In this document: piece after piece, positions 1-10,605 of the stretch
Layout of the letters: each line of letters starts with the position of its first letter
Numbering within the stretch: the first letter of the stretch is position 1
Assembly (NCBI GenBank): GCA_030268105.1
Contig: BSDZ01000078.1
Location: 682,001-746,000 of the forward strand
Reading direction: 5' to 3'
Source of the DNA: Volvox africanus
Lineage: Eukaryota; Chlorophyta; Chlorophyceae; Chlamydomonadales; Volvocaceae
DNA: 64,000 nt
Translations under genes and position numbers: made by a program
The notes under the pieces: model-generated
The model's database searches: none
Seen by the model: the letters and a program-made list of their open reading frames with translations, nothing else
What the model was told of the DNA's origin: nothing

Positions 1-5
1 CAATT

Positions 6-1584
6 TTGGCAGCGCCCGTCTTGCGACGTAACGAGGAGGTGCCGATCGCGACGGACCTCGCGGAGCGGTTGAAGGTTGTCTACAACGCAGATGCCTGGTT
101 CTCGGAGCCGGCTAATGTAGAAAACCTTCGCAAGCAGAATGGCCTTTGGCTACGGACGGAGGGTGCAGCTACACAAATCATCGTTCCGAACGACGACGTG
201 CTCCGCTACGACATCCTTGCGCGGTTCCACGAGGACCCATTAGCAGGACACCCTGGTAGCAAGGGGTTGGTCGAGTTGGTGCAACGTTCCTTTTGGTGGC
301 CTCGTTTGGCTAAGGATGCGGCAAACTTTGTACAGACATGCAGTCTGTGCCAGTGCAATAAGGCTTTGTCCGGTAAGGGTCATGGGTTGTTGCAACCGTT
401 GCCTGTCCCAGATGCGCCTTGGGAAAGTGTTTCCATGGACTTTGTAGTCGCGCTGCCCAAAACTGAGGGGGGATATGATGCGGTGTTTGTGATGGTCGAT
501 CGTCTGACTAAGATGGTCCACCTAGCACCATGTACATCGTCCTGCACGGCTGTGTTGTACCTCTCGTTCGCGTTTGCTCATAAGTATCTCAAGTTTGCTC
601 TAAGTATAGCAAGCGGCACGATTGTTTTTCGACAATGTGGTTCGGTTACACGGTGTTCCCAAAAACGTGATCTCAGACCGTGGTGGGCAGTTCACGTCTA
701 AGTTTTGGGAAGCGCTCTGCAAGCTAGTTGGCATGCGAGTCAACCTGAGCACAGCGTACCACCCGCAAACTGATGGTCAAACCGAACGCACAAACCGCAC
801 GTTGGGTGATATGTTGCGCAATTATGCTGGTCGCACACCCCTCATTTGGGATACGTTCTTGACTGCGGCAGAATTCACACTTAACAACGCTGTTAACCGC
901 TCTACAGGCAAAAGTCCGTTCTTCCTCAAGTACGGGTTTCATCCCGCGCTACCTGTGTGGCGTGAGTTGGAAGTGAACGTGCCTGCTGCTAAGATCTTTG
1001 CCAAGTCTTTTATGTTCCGTATCACAGACGCGAAGTCGTGTTTGGACGCGGCGCAGCAATGAACGACGGAATACTACAACAAATCCAAGCAGGATGTGAC
1101 GTTTTCGGAAGGGCAACTTGTGTTGCTGAGCACCAAGAATTTGCGTACCTTGGCCGATGGATCCCGAAAACGTTTACCCCGCTGGATTGGTCCGTATCCT
1201 GTCGTGCGCATGGTCGGGAATGTGGCTGTTAAACTCGCATTGCCCGCTGATATGACCATTCACCCCACGTTTCACGTATCGCTTGTCCGTCCTTATCGTG
1301 GTACAGAACCCGTCCCTGAGCCTGCTAACGCCCCTGCAGCGATTGAACCAGTTCCCGAGACCTGGATTGCTGGTAAACAGAAGGTTTACAATGTAGAGCG
1401 GGTGTTAGATTATCGCGCGCGTCGCGTGGGCCGACACCGACGTAAGCGGATAGTACACGAGTACTTGGTCAAGTGGACAGGGTATACCAGGGAGCACAAC
1501 TTGTGGGAACCGGCACGCAACTTCTCGCAAGACATGAAGCCTCAGCTCGAAGAAGCCTGTAAGCGTGCCACGCAAACCCAATAA
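6..1584 (+). pseudogene. F1 pol 3' end: integrase and chromodomain, broken
   Basis: Encodes the end of a Ty3/gypsy polyprotein. In order it has the zinc-binding H-H-C-C region of integrase (about 228-360; last pair CSLCQC), the first catalytic Asp in SMDFVV (about 435), the second Asp in SDRGGQF (about 676), the catalytic Glu in QTER (about 780) and a C-terminal chromodomain (about 1385-1550, with YLVKWTGY). Two lesions break it. One is an insertion at 553-607. The other is a TGA at 1060-1062 where sister copies read CGA. The stop at 1582-1584 matches the other F1 copies. It cannot make a working integrase. Confidence 0.9.
553..607 (-). repeat. 55-bp insert carrying an inverted F1 LTR terminus
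   Basis: Sister F1 copies lack these bases. The first 37 or so begin TGTTGTACCTCTCG and match, in reverse complement, the 3' terminus of the F1 LTR (compare 21336-21372). The remaining bases look like a poor second copy of the same stretch. It sits in the integrase core between the first and second catalytic Asp. I see no 5-bp duplication. Confidence 0.75.
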
Positions 1585-1643
1585 CCCCTGCAGTCGATGC
1601 TGTATGAAGCAGCGAGGACGCTGCATGCGGGAGGGGGGATAAT

Positions 1644-2472
1644 TGTTGTGCTACGGTTTGTTTCCCGCCGATGCGTAGGTCAATGTGACGCTACAAGGCG
1701 GTGTGCTATTGATGAATGCATGACGCATATGAATGAACTCGCATAAATATAAATGTATTCGCATACATTTATATCTGCTTTGGCATGTTACCATTTACAT
1801 TGCGACATATCTTTGCATCATGGCTGATCCACCTATCATGCATGAATTCCTGAATAATTGAGGTGCGCATTATGCTCATGCTACGGAACGATAAGTAATA
1901 TTATTTGATATAATATTACTTCATTACAGCACACGTTGAGAGTGCCGCACTCGTCGCGATACATGCCTTGCAACCGAATATCGTTATTCAGACCCTTGCA
2001 TCATGTGAATGCCGGAAAGGCTTATCGGTTGTTATACGTGAACATCGCCTACATGCTGTAGGCTTGTCACACTTAGGATCGGCCTCCTAGTGTGAGTTGT
2101 ATGGCATCGCGATGCTGTGAGTATAACAGATGCGAGGACGGCTAAGTAAGAGAAGACATTTTGATATCTGAGAACACTTGTGTGTTCAACATTATTATTG
2201 CTAGTCGCTCTTATACTTAGCCCGAGCTAAGCCTGAACTTTGCTTGTCACCGCCACATGATGATCTCTTGCTTCCGGCGCTGACGGCGATCACGCCCATT
2301 GCATTGCTTTGGTCTGTATTGTTGTGAGTTATATCTCTTCTTGTCTTGAAGTCTTCCGCTGTCTTTGTTTGCTCTTGATCGCCTTACTGTACTTGCAAGT
2401 GCTCGCGCATCGGTATCAAAAGTCTCCAGACGCGCAGATACTTATGAGCAAACTCGAAGGAGAGGTACAACA
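1644..2472 (+). repeat. F1 3' LTR (829 bp)
   Basis: Starts TGTTGTGCTACGG and ends GGTACAACA, so the termini are the TG...CA inverted repeats of LTRs. It follows a purine tract and matches the LTR pair at 13900-14723 and 20549-21372. It keeps the AT-rich stem-loops of the family, although one arm of the CCGAATA stem has a mismatch (TATTCAG). Confidence 0.93.
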
Positions 2473-2991
2473 ACTGATAGGCCTCCACGGACTCATTGGG
2501 TCGCATTCGATAAGTTCCTGCGTGCAACTCTCGGTACATGGCAGCAATTTGCGATTGATTCCCTTGGGCAAAATGAGTTCGAAGCGCATTGGTCAACCCT
2601 TCGAACGTGAAGTGTTCCTCGTCACGATCACCGCCCTTTACCAATTGCAAATACCTTTTAGCGTCACATATGTAGGAGCGGTTGGCGCTTGTGGTGATCC
2701 GTAAGAAATATGGAGCGGAGGTGTTGGTACGACGAAACCGGTGATCCCTTCTCCGTTCATGAGTCCTTGTAACGGCGCGGACATTGGGTTTAGTACCGCC
2801 TCGTTAGCTTTGGTGGAGTTGGATGTCCTGGGAAACTCCTGAACTGGGTGGTAGGGCTCCGGCTGAGGAGTATTTTCTTGGGAGACATGCGAATCAACAA
2901 TGTTTGGTGCAGTAACGAGATCCCCTCCGCAAATGCCAATACCAGCCTGTTCGTTCCCTTCTGGGATTAATTGATTTCGTTGAAGCGACAT
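2473..2991 (-). pseudogene. Ty3/gypsy gag fragment (remnant N)
   Basis: Reverse-strand coding remnant. The piece with FTFEGLTNAL, then HAGTYRMRPNESVEAYQ, matches in pattern the capsid region of the F1 gag (YTFDELVAAL, then AGSYHMRRDENVPAYQ). It is more diverged than F1 is from F2, so it may be a fourth family. Two reading frames are needed (join near 2640). It ends where the F1 LTR begins at 2472, so copy A1 probably inserted here. The upstream part has no recognisable domain. Confidence 0.7.
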
Positions 2992-3436
2992 GTGCTCTAA
3001 CCGGTCACTTGTAGAGACAAGAAGACGAAACTACACCCTATAGTCCCTTCGATCAGCGGCTATTGGTTCCTTTTCGCATACCGTCACGTATGTGCGTAGT
3101 TCGATAAGAGCAGCAATTCAACCAACCAACGCGTCCGTAAACTCAGGTCTACGTAGTCTTAATAGTCTTATCTGTCCGGTGTTCGCGTGTCGGGCGACCA
3201 GTATCATGTATGGAGGCGATGTGCTTCCTTCTGCAGTCCAGTACTCGCTGGCAACAAGTGTGTGATTAATATTCAAGGACAAACACGATGGCAATGGTTT
3301 GGAAAAAAGACTGTGCAATACAGATTTTCGACGAGGTTGCTTGTGATGTCCCTCGCCACCGCTCTTTTGAGTGAGAACCTAATCTCCGGGAAGGACAGTG
3401 AGACAGCCGTGAATTGAACCGTCTCGCTACCAAATT
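2992..3436 (-). other. Leader region of remnant N, with PBS complement
   Basis: Lies between the gag fragment and an F2-type LTR read on the reverse strand. Bases next to the LTR (about 3419-3436) are the complement of the F2 primer-binding stretch TTTGGTAGCGAGAC. I see no intact leader ORF like those of F1-F3 here. Confidence 0.55.
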
Positions 3437-3739
3437 TGTTGTATCCTTCCTTCTTCAATCATGCACTGAACCTGCGTGTCTGAGTGTTAGCTACGAGTGC
3501 ATTGTGCTTACAAACAGCAAAACGTTTCAATGGGAGCAACGTGACAGCGGAAGACTTATCAATAAGGAAAGATTCAACTTACTATGATCTTCGGTTGCAA
3601 AGTAGAAGTCTGCCGTCAGACCCCGCGGGCAGCGTTCATCATACGGCTGGAAATGACATGCTGGAATAGCTCAGGCCGATAATAAATGAGTATATCGTAT
3701 GTATGAGAATTAGACTGAGTTAAGTACATAATCCAAAGT
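3437..3739 (-). repeat. F2-type LTR fragment
   Basis: Begins TGTTGTATCCTTCC on the + strand and follows the reverse complement of the F2 LTR (34211-35024) for about 300 bp. It stops at about 3739, where the copia sequence begins. It therefore carries only the 3' third of an LTR. Confidence 0.85.
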
Positions 3740-3740
3740 A

Positions 3741-4510
3741 GGTTCATCGTGCCCTTCACGTACCTCAGAACAGCCTTAGCCACCTCCCAGTGAGTCTGGG
3801 TAGGTGCCGACATGAACCGTGCCAGCATGTGGACAGCCTGTGGAATGTCGGGACGCGTGCAGGTCGCCAAATACATCAGGCTGCCAATCAAACCACGAAA
3901 ACGCGTCGCATCCTCAAGCACCGGCTCATTCTCTTTTGTTGATCTCAGATCAACTGCAGGGCTCAGAGGAATCGACTGCTCCTTGGCCTCTGCCATCCAG
4001 AACCTCTGCAACAGCTCAGCAGTATATCGCCGCTGCGTAAGCCTCAGCTCACCCCCTGCTTTGTTGCGCTCCACATTCATACCCAGGGAGAGAGACACCT
4101 CCCCCAGATCACGCATACCATACTCCCTCATTAGCTTCTCCTTCATCTTCTGCACTTCGACCTTGTTGCTTCCCGCAATCAGCAAGTCAGCGACATGCAC
4201 CAGCGACCAGATGGTGTACGACTTGCCATACTACACAAATAACACCGGATTAGACTCGGAGGCCTCGAACCCCAACTGCTCTAGGGTCCCGCGCAACTTC
4301 TTATGCCATGTCCTGCTTCCTTGCCACAGGCCGTACAACGCCCGCTTCAACTTGCACTTCATGCCTGCACCACCTGCCACATAACTGGGTGGCTGGTCGC
4401 AGTATACCTCCTCTTCAAGTTCCCCATTCAGGAACACCGTGTGCAAGTCCAAGTGCTGTACGTCATACCCCATCTCCGTTGCCATGGCCTCGATACTGTC
4501 GCATTCCTTT
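3741..4510 (-). pseudogene. Ty1/copia reverse transcriptase fragment, inactive
   Basis: Reverse-strand RT of the copia class. It has the LNGELEEEVY motif and the KRALYGLWQGSRTWH stretch (family usual: KALYGLKQ-PRAW), then the palm and the conserved RFRGLIGSLMYLATCTRPDI region that precedes RNase H. It is dead. An in-frame stop falls near 4228-4230, and the catalytic box expected as YVDDLLI reads HVADLLI, losing one of the two metal-binding aspartates. RNase H, integrase and LTRs are absent. This is the only copia material I see in the window. Confidence 0.88.
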
Positions 4511-4746
4511 CCCCTCTACTACGTGATGTGTAGGTCGGCGGGCAACGACCGGCGGCCCGCGACAAATGACGGCCGGCGGCCTGCTGTCGGCAGTTCACTG
4601 GTCATTGCTGTTTTTACACCCGACTCCCCTAGGGCTAGACGGAGCTCACGTCGTAGCTGCGGCGGCGCCCTTGGCGGCAAGGCAACAGCGGGCGGACGCA
4701 GCAGGCTGTCGACCGGAACCATCTGATCAATGATGTGGCCGTCACG
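4511..4746. other. GC-rich stretch of unknown origin
   Basis: Lies between the copia fragment and an F2 LTR. It has several GGCGGC-like runs and no domain that I recognise on either strand. It could be host sequence or an unrecognised part of either element. Confidence 0.3.
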
Positions 4747-5148
4747 TGTTGTACGCCGGTTCGATCACCGTTTATGCCGAAGTAGACTGCAATCCATCCG
4801 AGCACTATTGAGCATGATATAAGCATATTAGCATGATATATTCGAGTATATCTAGCTAATGTAGCACGCTGCATTATCATTCACGACATCACGCTGTTGG
4901 TCAACATGTTTGACTCAAGGCTGATACCAATGCGCGAACCCACTATGGGCATAATATATCACGTAATAATATTTTAAATATTATTACCTCAATCGTATCA
5001 TAAACCATACGCGTATGTGGGAACACGATGATCGCGATGGTTGGGTCGGCAACCGAATATTGATATTCGGACCTTCGTATATTGCATACGTTGCATCCAT
5101 ATATATCACGGATTACACGATATTAAGGACAGTGCTATAATAGTACTT
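4747..5148 (+). repeat. F2 LTR, 5' half
   Basis: Starts TGTTGTACGCCGGTTCGATC and follows the first half of the F2 LTR at 34211, including the ATATTTTAAATATTAT palindrome and the CCGAATATTGATATTCGG stem-loop. At about 5148 it jumps to the reverse complement of a leader and primer-binding site. Confidence 0.87.
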
Positions 5149-5517
5149 AACCCGTCTTGATACCAAATTTGTTGTATCCTTCCTTCTTCAATCATGCACT
5201 GAATCTGCACGTCTGGGTGTTAGCTACGCGTGAATCGTGCTTATGAACAGCAAGGCGATTCAATGCGAGTAAAGTGACAGCAGAAGACTCAGTAACAAGG
5301 AAAGATCCAACTTACAACAGTCTTCGATTACAGAATGGTAGTCTGCCGTCAGACCCCGCGGGCAATCTTCATCATCCGGCTGAAGATGGTATGCTGGAAT
5401 AGCTCAGGCCGAATATAAATGAGTAAAACATATATATATATAGACCCCGCGGGCAATCTTCATCATCCGGCTGAAGATGGTATGCTGGAATAGCTCAGGC
5501 CGAATATAAATGAGTAA

Positions 5518-5550
<33 letters not shown>
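5149..5550 (-). repeat. F2 PBS and LTR 3' part, inverted, with internal duplication
   Basis: Reverse-strand order is leader, primer-binding stretch (complement at 5152-5169), then an LTR from TGTTGTATCC at about 5170. A 91-bp unit (5351-5441) is repeated from 5442. Both copies run into a TA microsatellite, and host-like sequence follows. With 4747-5148 this makes two LTR halves in opposite orientation, probably from rearrangement of two insertions. Confidence 0.82.
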
Positions 5551-5552
<2 letters not shown>

Positions 5553-5860
5553 TGCGTGGTAAAGTACGTACGTATTATACAGTAACTAACAAGGCCGCAT
5601 ATCTTGCAATAGGCGCTAACACAGAAGGGAGGAAGGAATTACTGGGTATCTGGGTTGGTAAAAATGAAGGTTTGGGGGGTTTCGGGTCTATCTCATAGAT
5701 TGGCTCTGGTCTTGCACGAATCATCCATTTATGCATCCGCTTAACATGTTGTAAGCCGTACTCGCTGAGAAGCGTGGGTGAGACTTCCTATCCTTTGCTA
5801 ACTTCGCATTTCTGTACTTTTTCCGTTTCGCCGTTTGGTTGCTGTTCAGTTGGGTCCCAG
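5551..5860. other. Host DNA upstream of the first recognised TOC34 exon
   Basis: No retroelement signature. It should be the intron before the G1 exon of TOC34, but I could not find a convincing first coding exon in it. The only GT-AG-compatible candidate (ending near 5782) does not give the expected hydrophobic strand before the P-loop. Confidence 0.4.
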
Positions 5861-6411
5861 GCAAGTCCAGTGTGGGGAAGAGCAGCCTGGTGAACTCGCT
5901 TCTGGGGGAGGCAGTGGTGCGGGTGCAGGCCTTTAAACTGCAGGTGCGGGGGCGGCGGGCGGGCAGGGTTGGCGTGTGTGTGTGAGAGTGTGTGTGTATA
6001 CGTAGGGGGGGAGGTTAGGAGATTACACACCAGCCATGGTGGTGAAGGATTGAGGAACTGCCCGCCCAGCAGTGGCCGCTGTAAACTTTGTTTTCTGAGA
6101 GCTGCCGGAACGGATGCGTCCATGCGACCTGACTTGTTGGCGCCAAACCACAACCATCCGTACATAGCCAACACACATGGCAGCACATGGGCTTGCAGAG
6201 TACAGAGAGACTGCGACTATAGGGCCCAGCACCACAAAATTACTATTGGCTTATAGATATGTGTACATTTGTGTGTATACGTGTATTTTGTATGTATGTG
6301 ATCCCAGTGGGCAACATATTTTATGAATTGGTAATGCATATCGAGAAAACAGCAACGCATGGCAAGAGGAAGGAGGCAAGATTTTTAACATAGATCATTT
6401 CAGTAAATGTG

Positions 6412-6442
<31 letters not shown>

Positions 6443-9400
6443 TAGTGTGTATCCCCTTAATTAATTTTCCTATCCGTACAGGCTGATACAGAGATTACAA
6501 CGACGATTGTACGACAAGTAGCCGTCGGGAATCCTGAGGTCAGTTATCTGGGATGATGGGGGGAATAGGTAGGCAATGGTGGTGGTGGTGGTGGTAGTGG
6601 GGATGACGCATGATGCATGATGATGGTAGTGGTGGTGGTGGATTGACGGCGAACTTGTAGCTTGGTAAACACAAACATCTGCTAAGCTAAGCGCGGGGGG
6701 CTGCTGTTGGCCTATTTCTGCCCTGACGGTGGCCTATTTCTCCCCCCCCCCCGCAGGTCGACGGGCTGCGTCTCAAGCTCATTGACACATGCGGTTTGGA
6801 GGATCCGGAAGCCGGGGACACCGTCAACTGGGGGGTGAGTGGTGTTCTCTGTCGTATCCTCTGAACCACGTACCTACCGGATAATCACTGAGTATGTTGG
6901 AGCAGTCGACTAATCTCTAGGGGTGAACGGATGGGGGTGTCCCGAAATACAGGCAGGGGAAGGCAGGGACTACTGCCAGGTAGTGGCCAGGGACGGGTGA
7001 GGCAATGCCCCCCTATCCCCCACACACACACATATATATATAACTAAATATATCCCGACGTATGACTAGCTATCATTATTTGGTTATCTGTTTATCCGGT
7101 AGTGTTGGCCCCTTTATAGGCCCTATCCAAGATAGCGGAGGACATCCGCGGCGTGCCCATTGACGTCGTGCTGCACGTGGACAGACTGGACCTGTACCGG
7201 GTGGACCCGCTGGACAGGGCGGTGAGAGCGAGCGACGGGGGTTGACCTGGATCTAGACCTGGTTCGAGACCTGGTTCGAGACCTGGATCTAGACCTTGAC
7301 CAGGATCTAGACCTTCATCACAAGGAGATGTGACCTGAGGTGCCATCTCGCAGCAGGGACTGTTGACCGCGGCGTGATGGGACATTGTCCGTTATGTTGG
7401 CTGGGAGGGAAGAGGAGAGCTCTGAGCGACCCGACCCAATTAGGCCCAGGAGCATCAGCCCAGTTGGTATTCCCCGTACGTCCCTCCCTGTACGTCCCCA
7501 TATGTCTGCTCGTTTTTTCTCATCCCGTCCCTCCCCCCCCTGGGCCCCCGGGCCCCCCGGGTGCGACCTCATCTGGAACACATCCACAGATTATCGCCGC
7601 CATCACGCAAACGTTTGGTCAACAGATTTGGGGGAGGGCCATTTTGGCGCTGACACACGCCAACCTGACGCAGCCGCCGCCAGGGACCTCTTACGGTGAG
7701 AAGTGGTCTGTCCTCATCGCTATCATCATGGGTCACGAGTGATGATGTATTGCTCGTGTGAAGCTCTCGGCCCTCAACGCTGCCATATAGAGGAGCTGGT
7801 GTGTGGAATTACACCACGCATCAGCCTAAAAGAGGGGTTGTGGGGATCTGAAACCTTCTCCAGTGATTCCTGCTAGGATCGTCGATTCTTGACAAATGCC
7901 TAGAGCATTTTAATGCCTATGTTTCCATCCAGCTTTATATTATATATACTATATTTCATTTTATATTATAAAACAAAAAATTTCAATATTTTTATTATAT
8001 AATATGCATTTATATTTTTTTAATTAGCATTTTAGCTGCTCCTACTGCCGGTGTATGTTACTTGAAGTTGGTGATATTGGTTTCTTACGTTTTATGTTAC
8101 CTGCTGTGCCAGAATTTTGCGTACGCGTCTTTCCTTCAGTTTCTACCTTATGCTTAATTAGCTTTTTATTTAGTACATTAAATACTCTACGCCAAATTGA
8201 TTTAAAGAAAATTGTCGCTTATTCTAGTATCGCTCACATGAGTCTTGTAACTCTTGCAAATTTTAGTCTAACGGAATTTAGTGCTTATAGCTCAAGCTTT
8301 TTAATGATTGCTCACGGTCTTGTTTCTCCCGCTTTGTTTTTAATCGTTGGTATCTTGTACGATCGTCCGCATACTAAATACATTCTGCGTCTTCAGTGCC
8401 ACACATACAGACATACACACAGACATATAGACATACACAGACATACAGACAATATGCTTACGTATGGTTTGTTAAGGCCACCGGGGGGGGGGCCTGCACA
8501 CCTAAGGTCCGCCAGGTGGGCCGAACGGACATCTGTAGGGCTAGCATCTGTCGTCTTAACGTTGTTGGGACGTCACCTTCACTGTCACCCCCTGTCTGTG
8601 GCGGTGGCACATCTTCCCGCTGCCATCACCCCACCTGCCTAGCCAGCGCCAGCTCATTCGGCCGCCCAGTCAGCCAGCCATGCACCCATAGCACGTCTCC
8701 GTTCTCCTATAGCTTTATGTAGAGTTTTAAAATATTACCTGAGCCGGTAAGCCGCAGTCAGCTGCTTGAAGGAAAGCGCCCCACCCTAGACCTCGCCCTC
8801 ATGGTATTACTTCGTTCACCTTTCTCATTCTCTCTTATACATGATGTATCGCTCACATCTCAACATCAACTACCAAGTTACCAGGTTGATAGAGTTTTCG
8901 AATCGGATGAATAATCGTCATGGCTCACATTCCCTAGTATGGCCAATCAGCAGACGAACATTCCTCCCTTCCTGCGGCTCGCTTCTCTCCCCTTGCAGTG
9001 TTTACAGCGTTATCATGCCTCGTTTATTCGACTTCTCCGCCTCTTTCCCTCCCCCCGTCCTTCCCCTTTCCTCCCTCACCTACCTTCCCCCCTTCCCTCC
9101 CGAAAACAGACACGTTCGTGGACGGCCGCATTCGGCTGCTGCGCGGCACTATCCGCCGAGGCCCACTGTCGTTTCTACGCGCCCCGATGCCCGCCGTGCT
9201 GGTCGAGAACTCCGAGACTTGCCCGGTCAGCAAGGCCACCGGACACCGAATCCTCCCGGATGAAAGTGAATGGCTGGTGGGGCTCATGGGGGAGGTGGTG
9301 GACCTGGCGATGGCTCGGCGACGGCCGTACAAGTATCATCCATCGATGACAACGAAGCCAAGTGAGCACTTCCGCTGGCTGCTGCCGCTTGTGGTTGCTG

Positions 9401-10041
9401 CAGAGGTGCGTGCTGCAGAGAAGTTTTGGAAAGATGATGAAGCTTTCTGCTCCTGTTGCATTTGTGTCTGTGCGTCTGAGTGAATGGGGTGCTACACTGC
9501 TGTGGGCGGCTCGCTGTGCACAAGCAGTACGCACGATGAAAGCCAATGGCCCCTGCCTAACCGGGCCGAACCGCAGCGCAGGAGGTTGTGTGTGTATGTT
9601 TGTCTATTTGTTTGTTTGATGGCACGTAGCAGGCGCATGAGACACCTACCATACACGCACGCGCGCTCCGTCGGGGGAAACGGCTTGGAGGAAACATCCC
9701 CCGGTAGAGTATTCTTGTCCTCAGGCAACGTAAAGCAACACCGTACGTCACCTCCTCACATGGAACCCAAACTCCTCTTTTAGCTTGAGAAGCACGCCGC
9801 CTCCGCCGCCTCCGCCTCCGCCGCCTCCTGTTGCTGCTGCTGGTTCGACACCCTGCAGTTGCTGTTTTACCAACGTGTGCTGCGTCCGGCCTTGGAAGCC
9901 ACCCAGCGCCGCGTGGGTGAGGAGGAGGATAGGGTGTGGTCGCTGCGGCGGCAGCAGCGACGAGCTATGGGCCTTCACCCGCCCCATAAGCCAACAAAGG
10001 AAGCTTCATGGCGGCTGGAACAGATGTATGATGATGATTAA
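5861..10041 (+). CDS. TOC34: TOC34-like chloroplast outer-envelope import GTPase, 5' exon missing
   Basis: GTPase receptor of the TOC complex, which binds transit peptides of preproteins at the chloroplast outer envelope. By eye the exons are 5861-5943, 6482-6538, 6757-6834, 7120-7221, 7590-7695, 9110-9405 and 9859-10041. All have GT-AG borders and matching phases and give 300 residues plus a stop. Visible are the P-loop GKSSVGKSSLVNS (G1), the conserved TTT, LIDTCGLEDP (G3), the Toc34 signature IDVVLHVDRLDLYRVD, ALTHAN in place of the G4 motif, and VLVENSETCP. A C-terminal hydrophobic anchor (WLLPLVVAAELLFY) is split by the last intron, and a charged tail ends in YDDD. The exon with the start codon is not found upstream. 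Rearranged retroelements lie at 2473-5550, so the 5' end may be displaced or lost. Confidence 0.93.
7249..7315. repeat. Degenerate 12-bp tandem repeat in a TOC34 intron
   Basis: About five to six copies of a unit like ACCTGGTTCGAG or ACCTGGATCTAG, just after the donor site at 7222. Confidence 0.7.
7915..8391 (+). pseudogene. nad4: Nuclear copy of mitochondrial nad4 (NUMT) in a TOC34 intron
   Basis: An AT-rich island inside the GC-rich intron 7696-9109. From about 8028 it encodes the middle of NADH dehydrogenase subunit 4: APTAG, then GFLRFMLP, TLRQIDLKKIVAYSS, IAHMSLVTL and HGLVSPALFLIVGILYDR. That is the nad4 rather than the nad5 pattern of the proton-pumping subunits. The APTAG segment and the LEVGDIGFLRF segment are in different frames, and a few codons between them are missing. 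The match ends near 8391 in an ACACAG microsatellite. Upstream, 7915-8027 is very AT-rich and may be non-coding mitochondrial DNA. Codons mostly end in A or T. It is a fragment and would be removed by splicing. Confidence 0.88.
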
Positions 10042-10503
10042 GTGTCAAAGCTAGCCGCTGGAAATCGCTCTCGGTATCTGCGGGATGGATGTTCTCCTAG
10101 CCCTAGCCCTAGCCCAAGCTAGTCCGGTGTATGGTCATCACACTCATCCTCGGCATGCCTTAAAGAGGCAGGGGGGGAGTACTTATCGAGTAAGTGAGAG
10201 AGCCAGGATTTAGATCGGTCATCCGCAGCATTCGCCAGTGGATTGGTAATGCTGATGATGTTGGTAGATAGTGCAAGCGATCGTACCCAAGGTTGCGATC
10301 GACGTGACGTGACGTGACGGTTGACGGTTGATGCGCTTGATGGGGCTGCAAGCAAGCAAGTGCCGTCAGAGCAGGTTTATTGTGAAGCATATACATCGAT
10401 CACCGCGCATAAACTGCAAGCCCCTACACGTCGTGTCAAACGTACGTATTGTGCGGGTTTTACTGCAGTTCGTACGCGAGCGAGTAGTCGTCCGGTTGCG
10501 GCT

Positions 10504-10508
10504 TGTAA
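10504..10508 (+). promoter_or_regulatory. Candidate TGTAA polyadenylation signal of TOC34
   Basis: TGTAA is the usual poly(A) signal of volvocine green algae. This is the first plausible copy I noticed, about 460 bp after the stop codon. The motif is short and could be chance. Confidence 0.35.
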
Positions 10509-10605
10509 ACAACTAAGTATCCATCCTTTCGTGCGTATTCCTTGTCCCAAGATTTGCCTTGCTTGTTGTTTGGTTGACGGCAGAGGGACTTAATTTCCTT
10601 GGGCG

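Larger units (their letters stand above)
1..2472 (+). mobile_element. F1 Ty3/gypsy chromovirus, 3' part (copy A1), cut by the window edge
   Basis: The 3' part of an F1 element: the end of pol (integrase and chromodomain), a G-rich polypurine tract at about 1629-1640 and a complete 3' LTR. The sequence parallels the full-length copy at 13900-21372 from its position 18957 onward. It is decayed: a nonsense codon lies in the integrase C-terminal region and a foreign 55-bp insert lies in the integrase core. The element ends inside a reverse-strand gag fragment, so it appears to have inserted into an older element. The left end and its target duplication lie outside the window. Confidence 0.93.

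Noticed and set aside
7245..7315. Tandem GGATCTAGACC units as a regulatory array
   Set aside because: They look like a simple degenerate intron repeat; no conserved partner is seen elsewhere apart from weak similarity near 22960.
8055..8642. The nad4-like frame as an intact gene
   Set aside because: It lacks both ends, the upstream nad4 segment is in another frame, and it runs into an ACACAG repeat and host sequence.
10091..10122. CCTAGCCCTAGCCCTAGCCC as an interstitial telomere
   Set aside because: Only three units, and the unit is not the TTTTAGGG or TTTAGGG type known from green algae.
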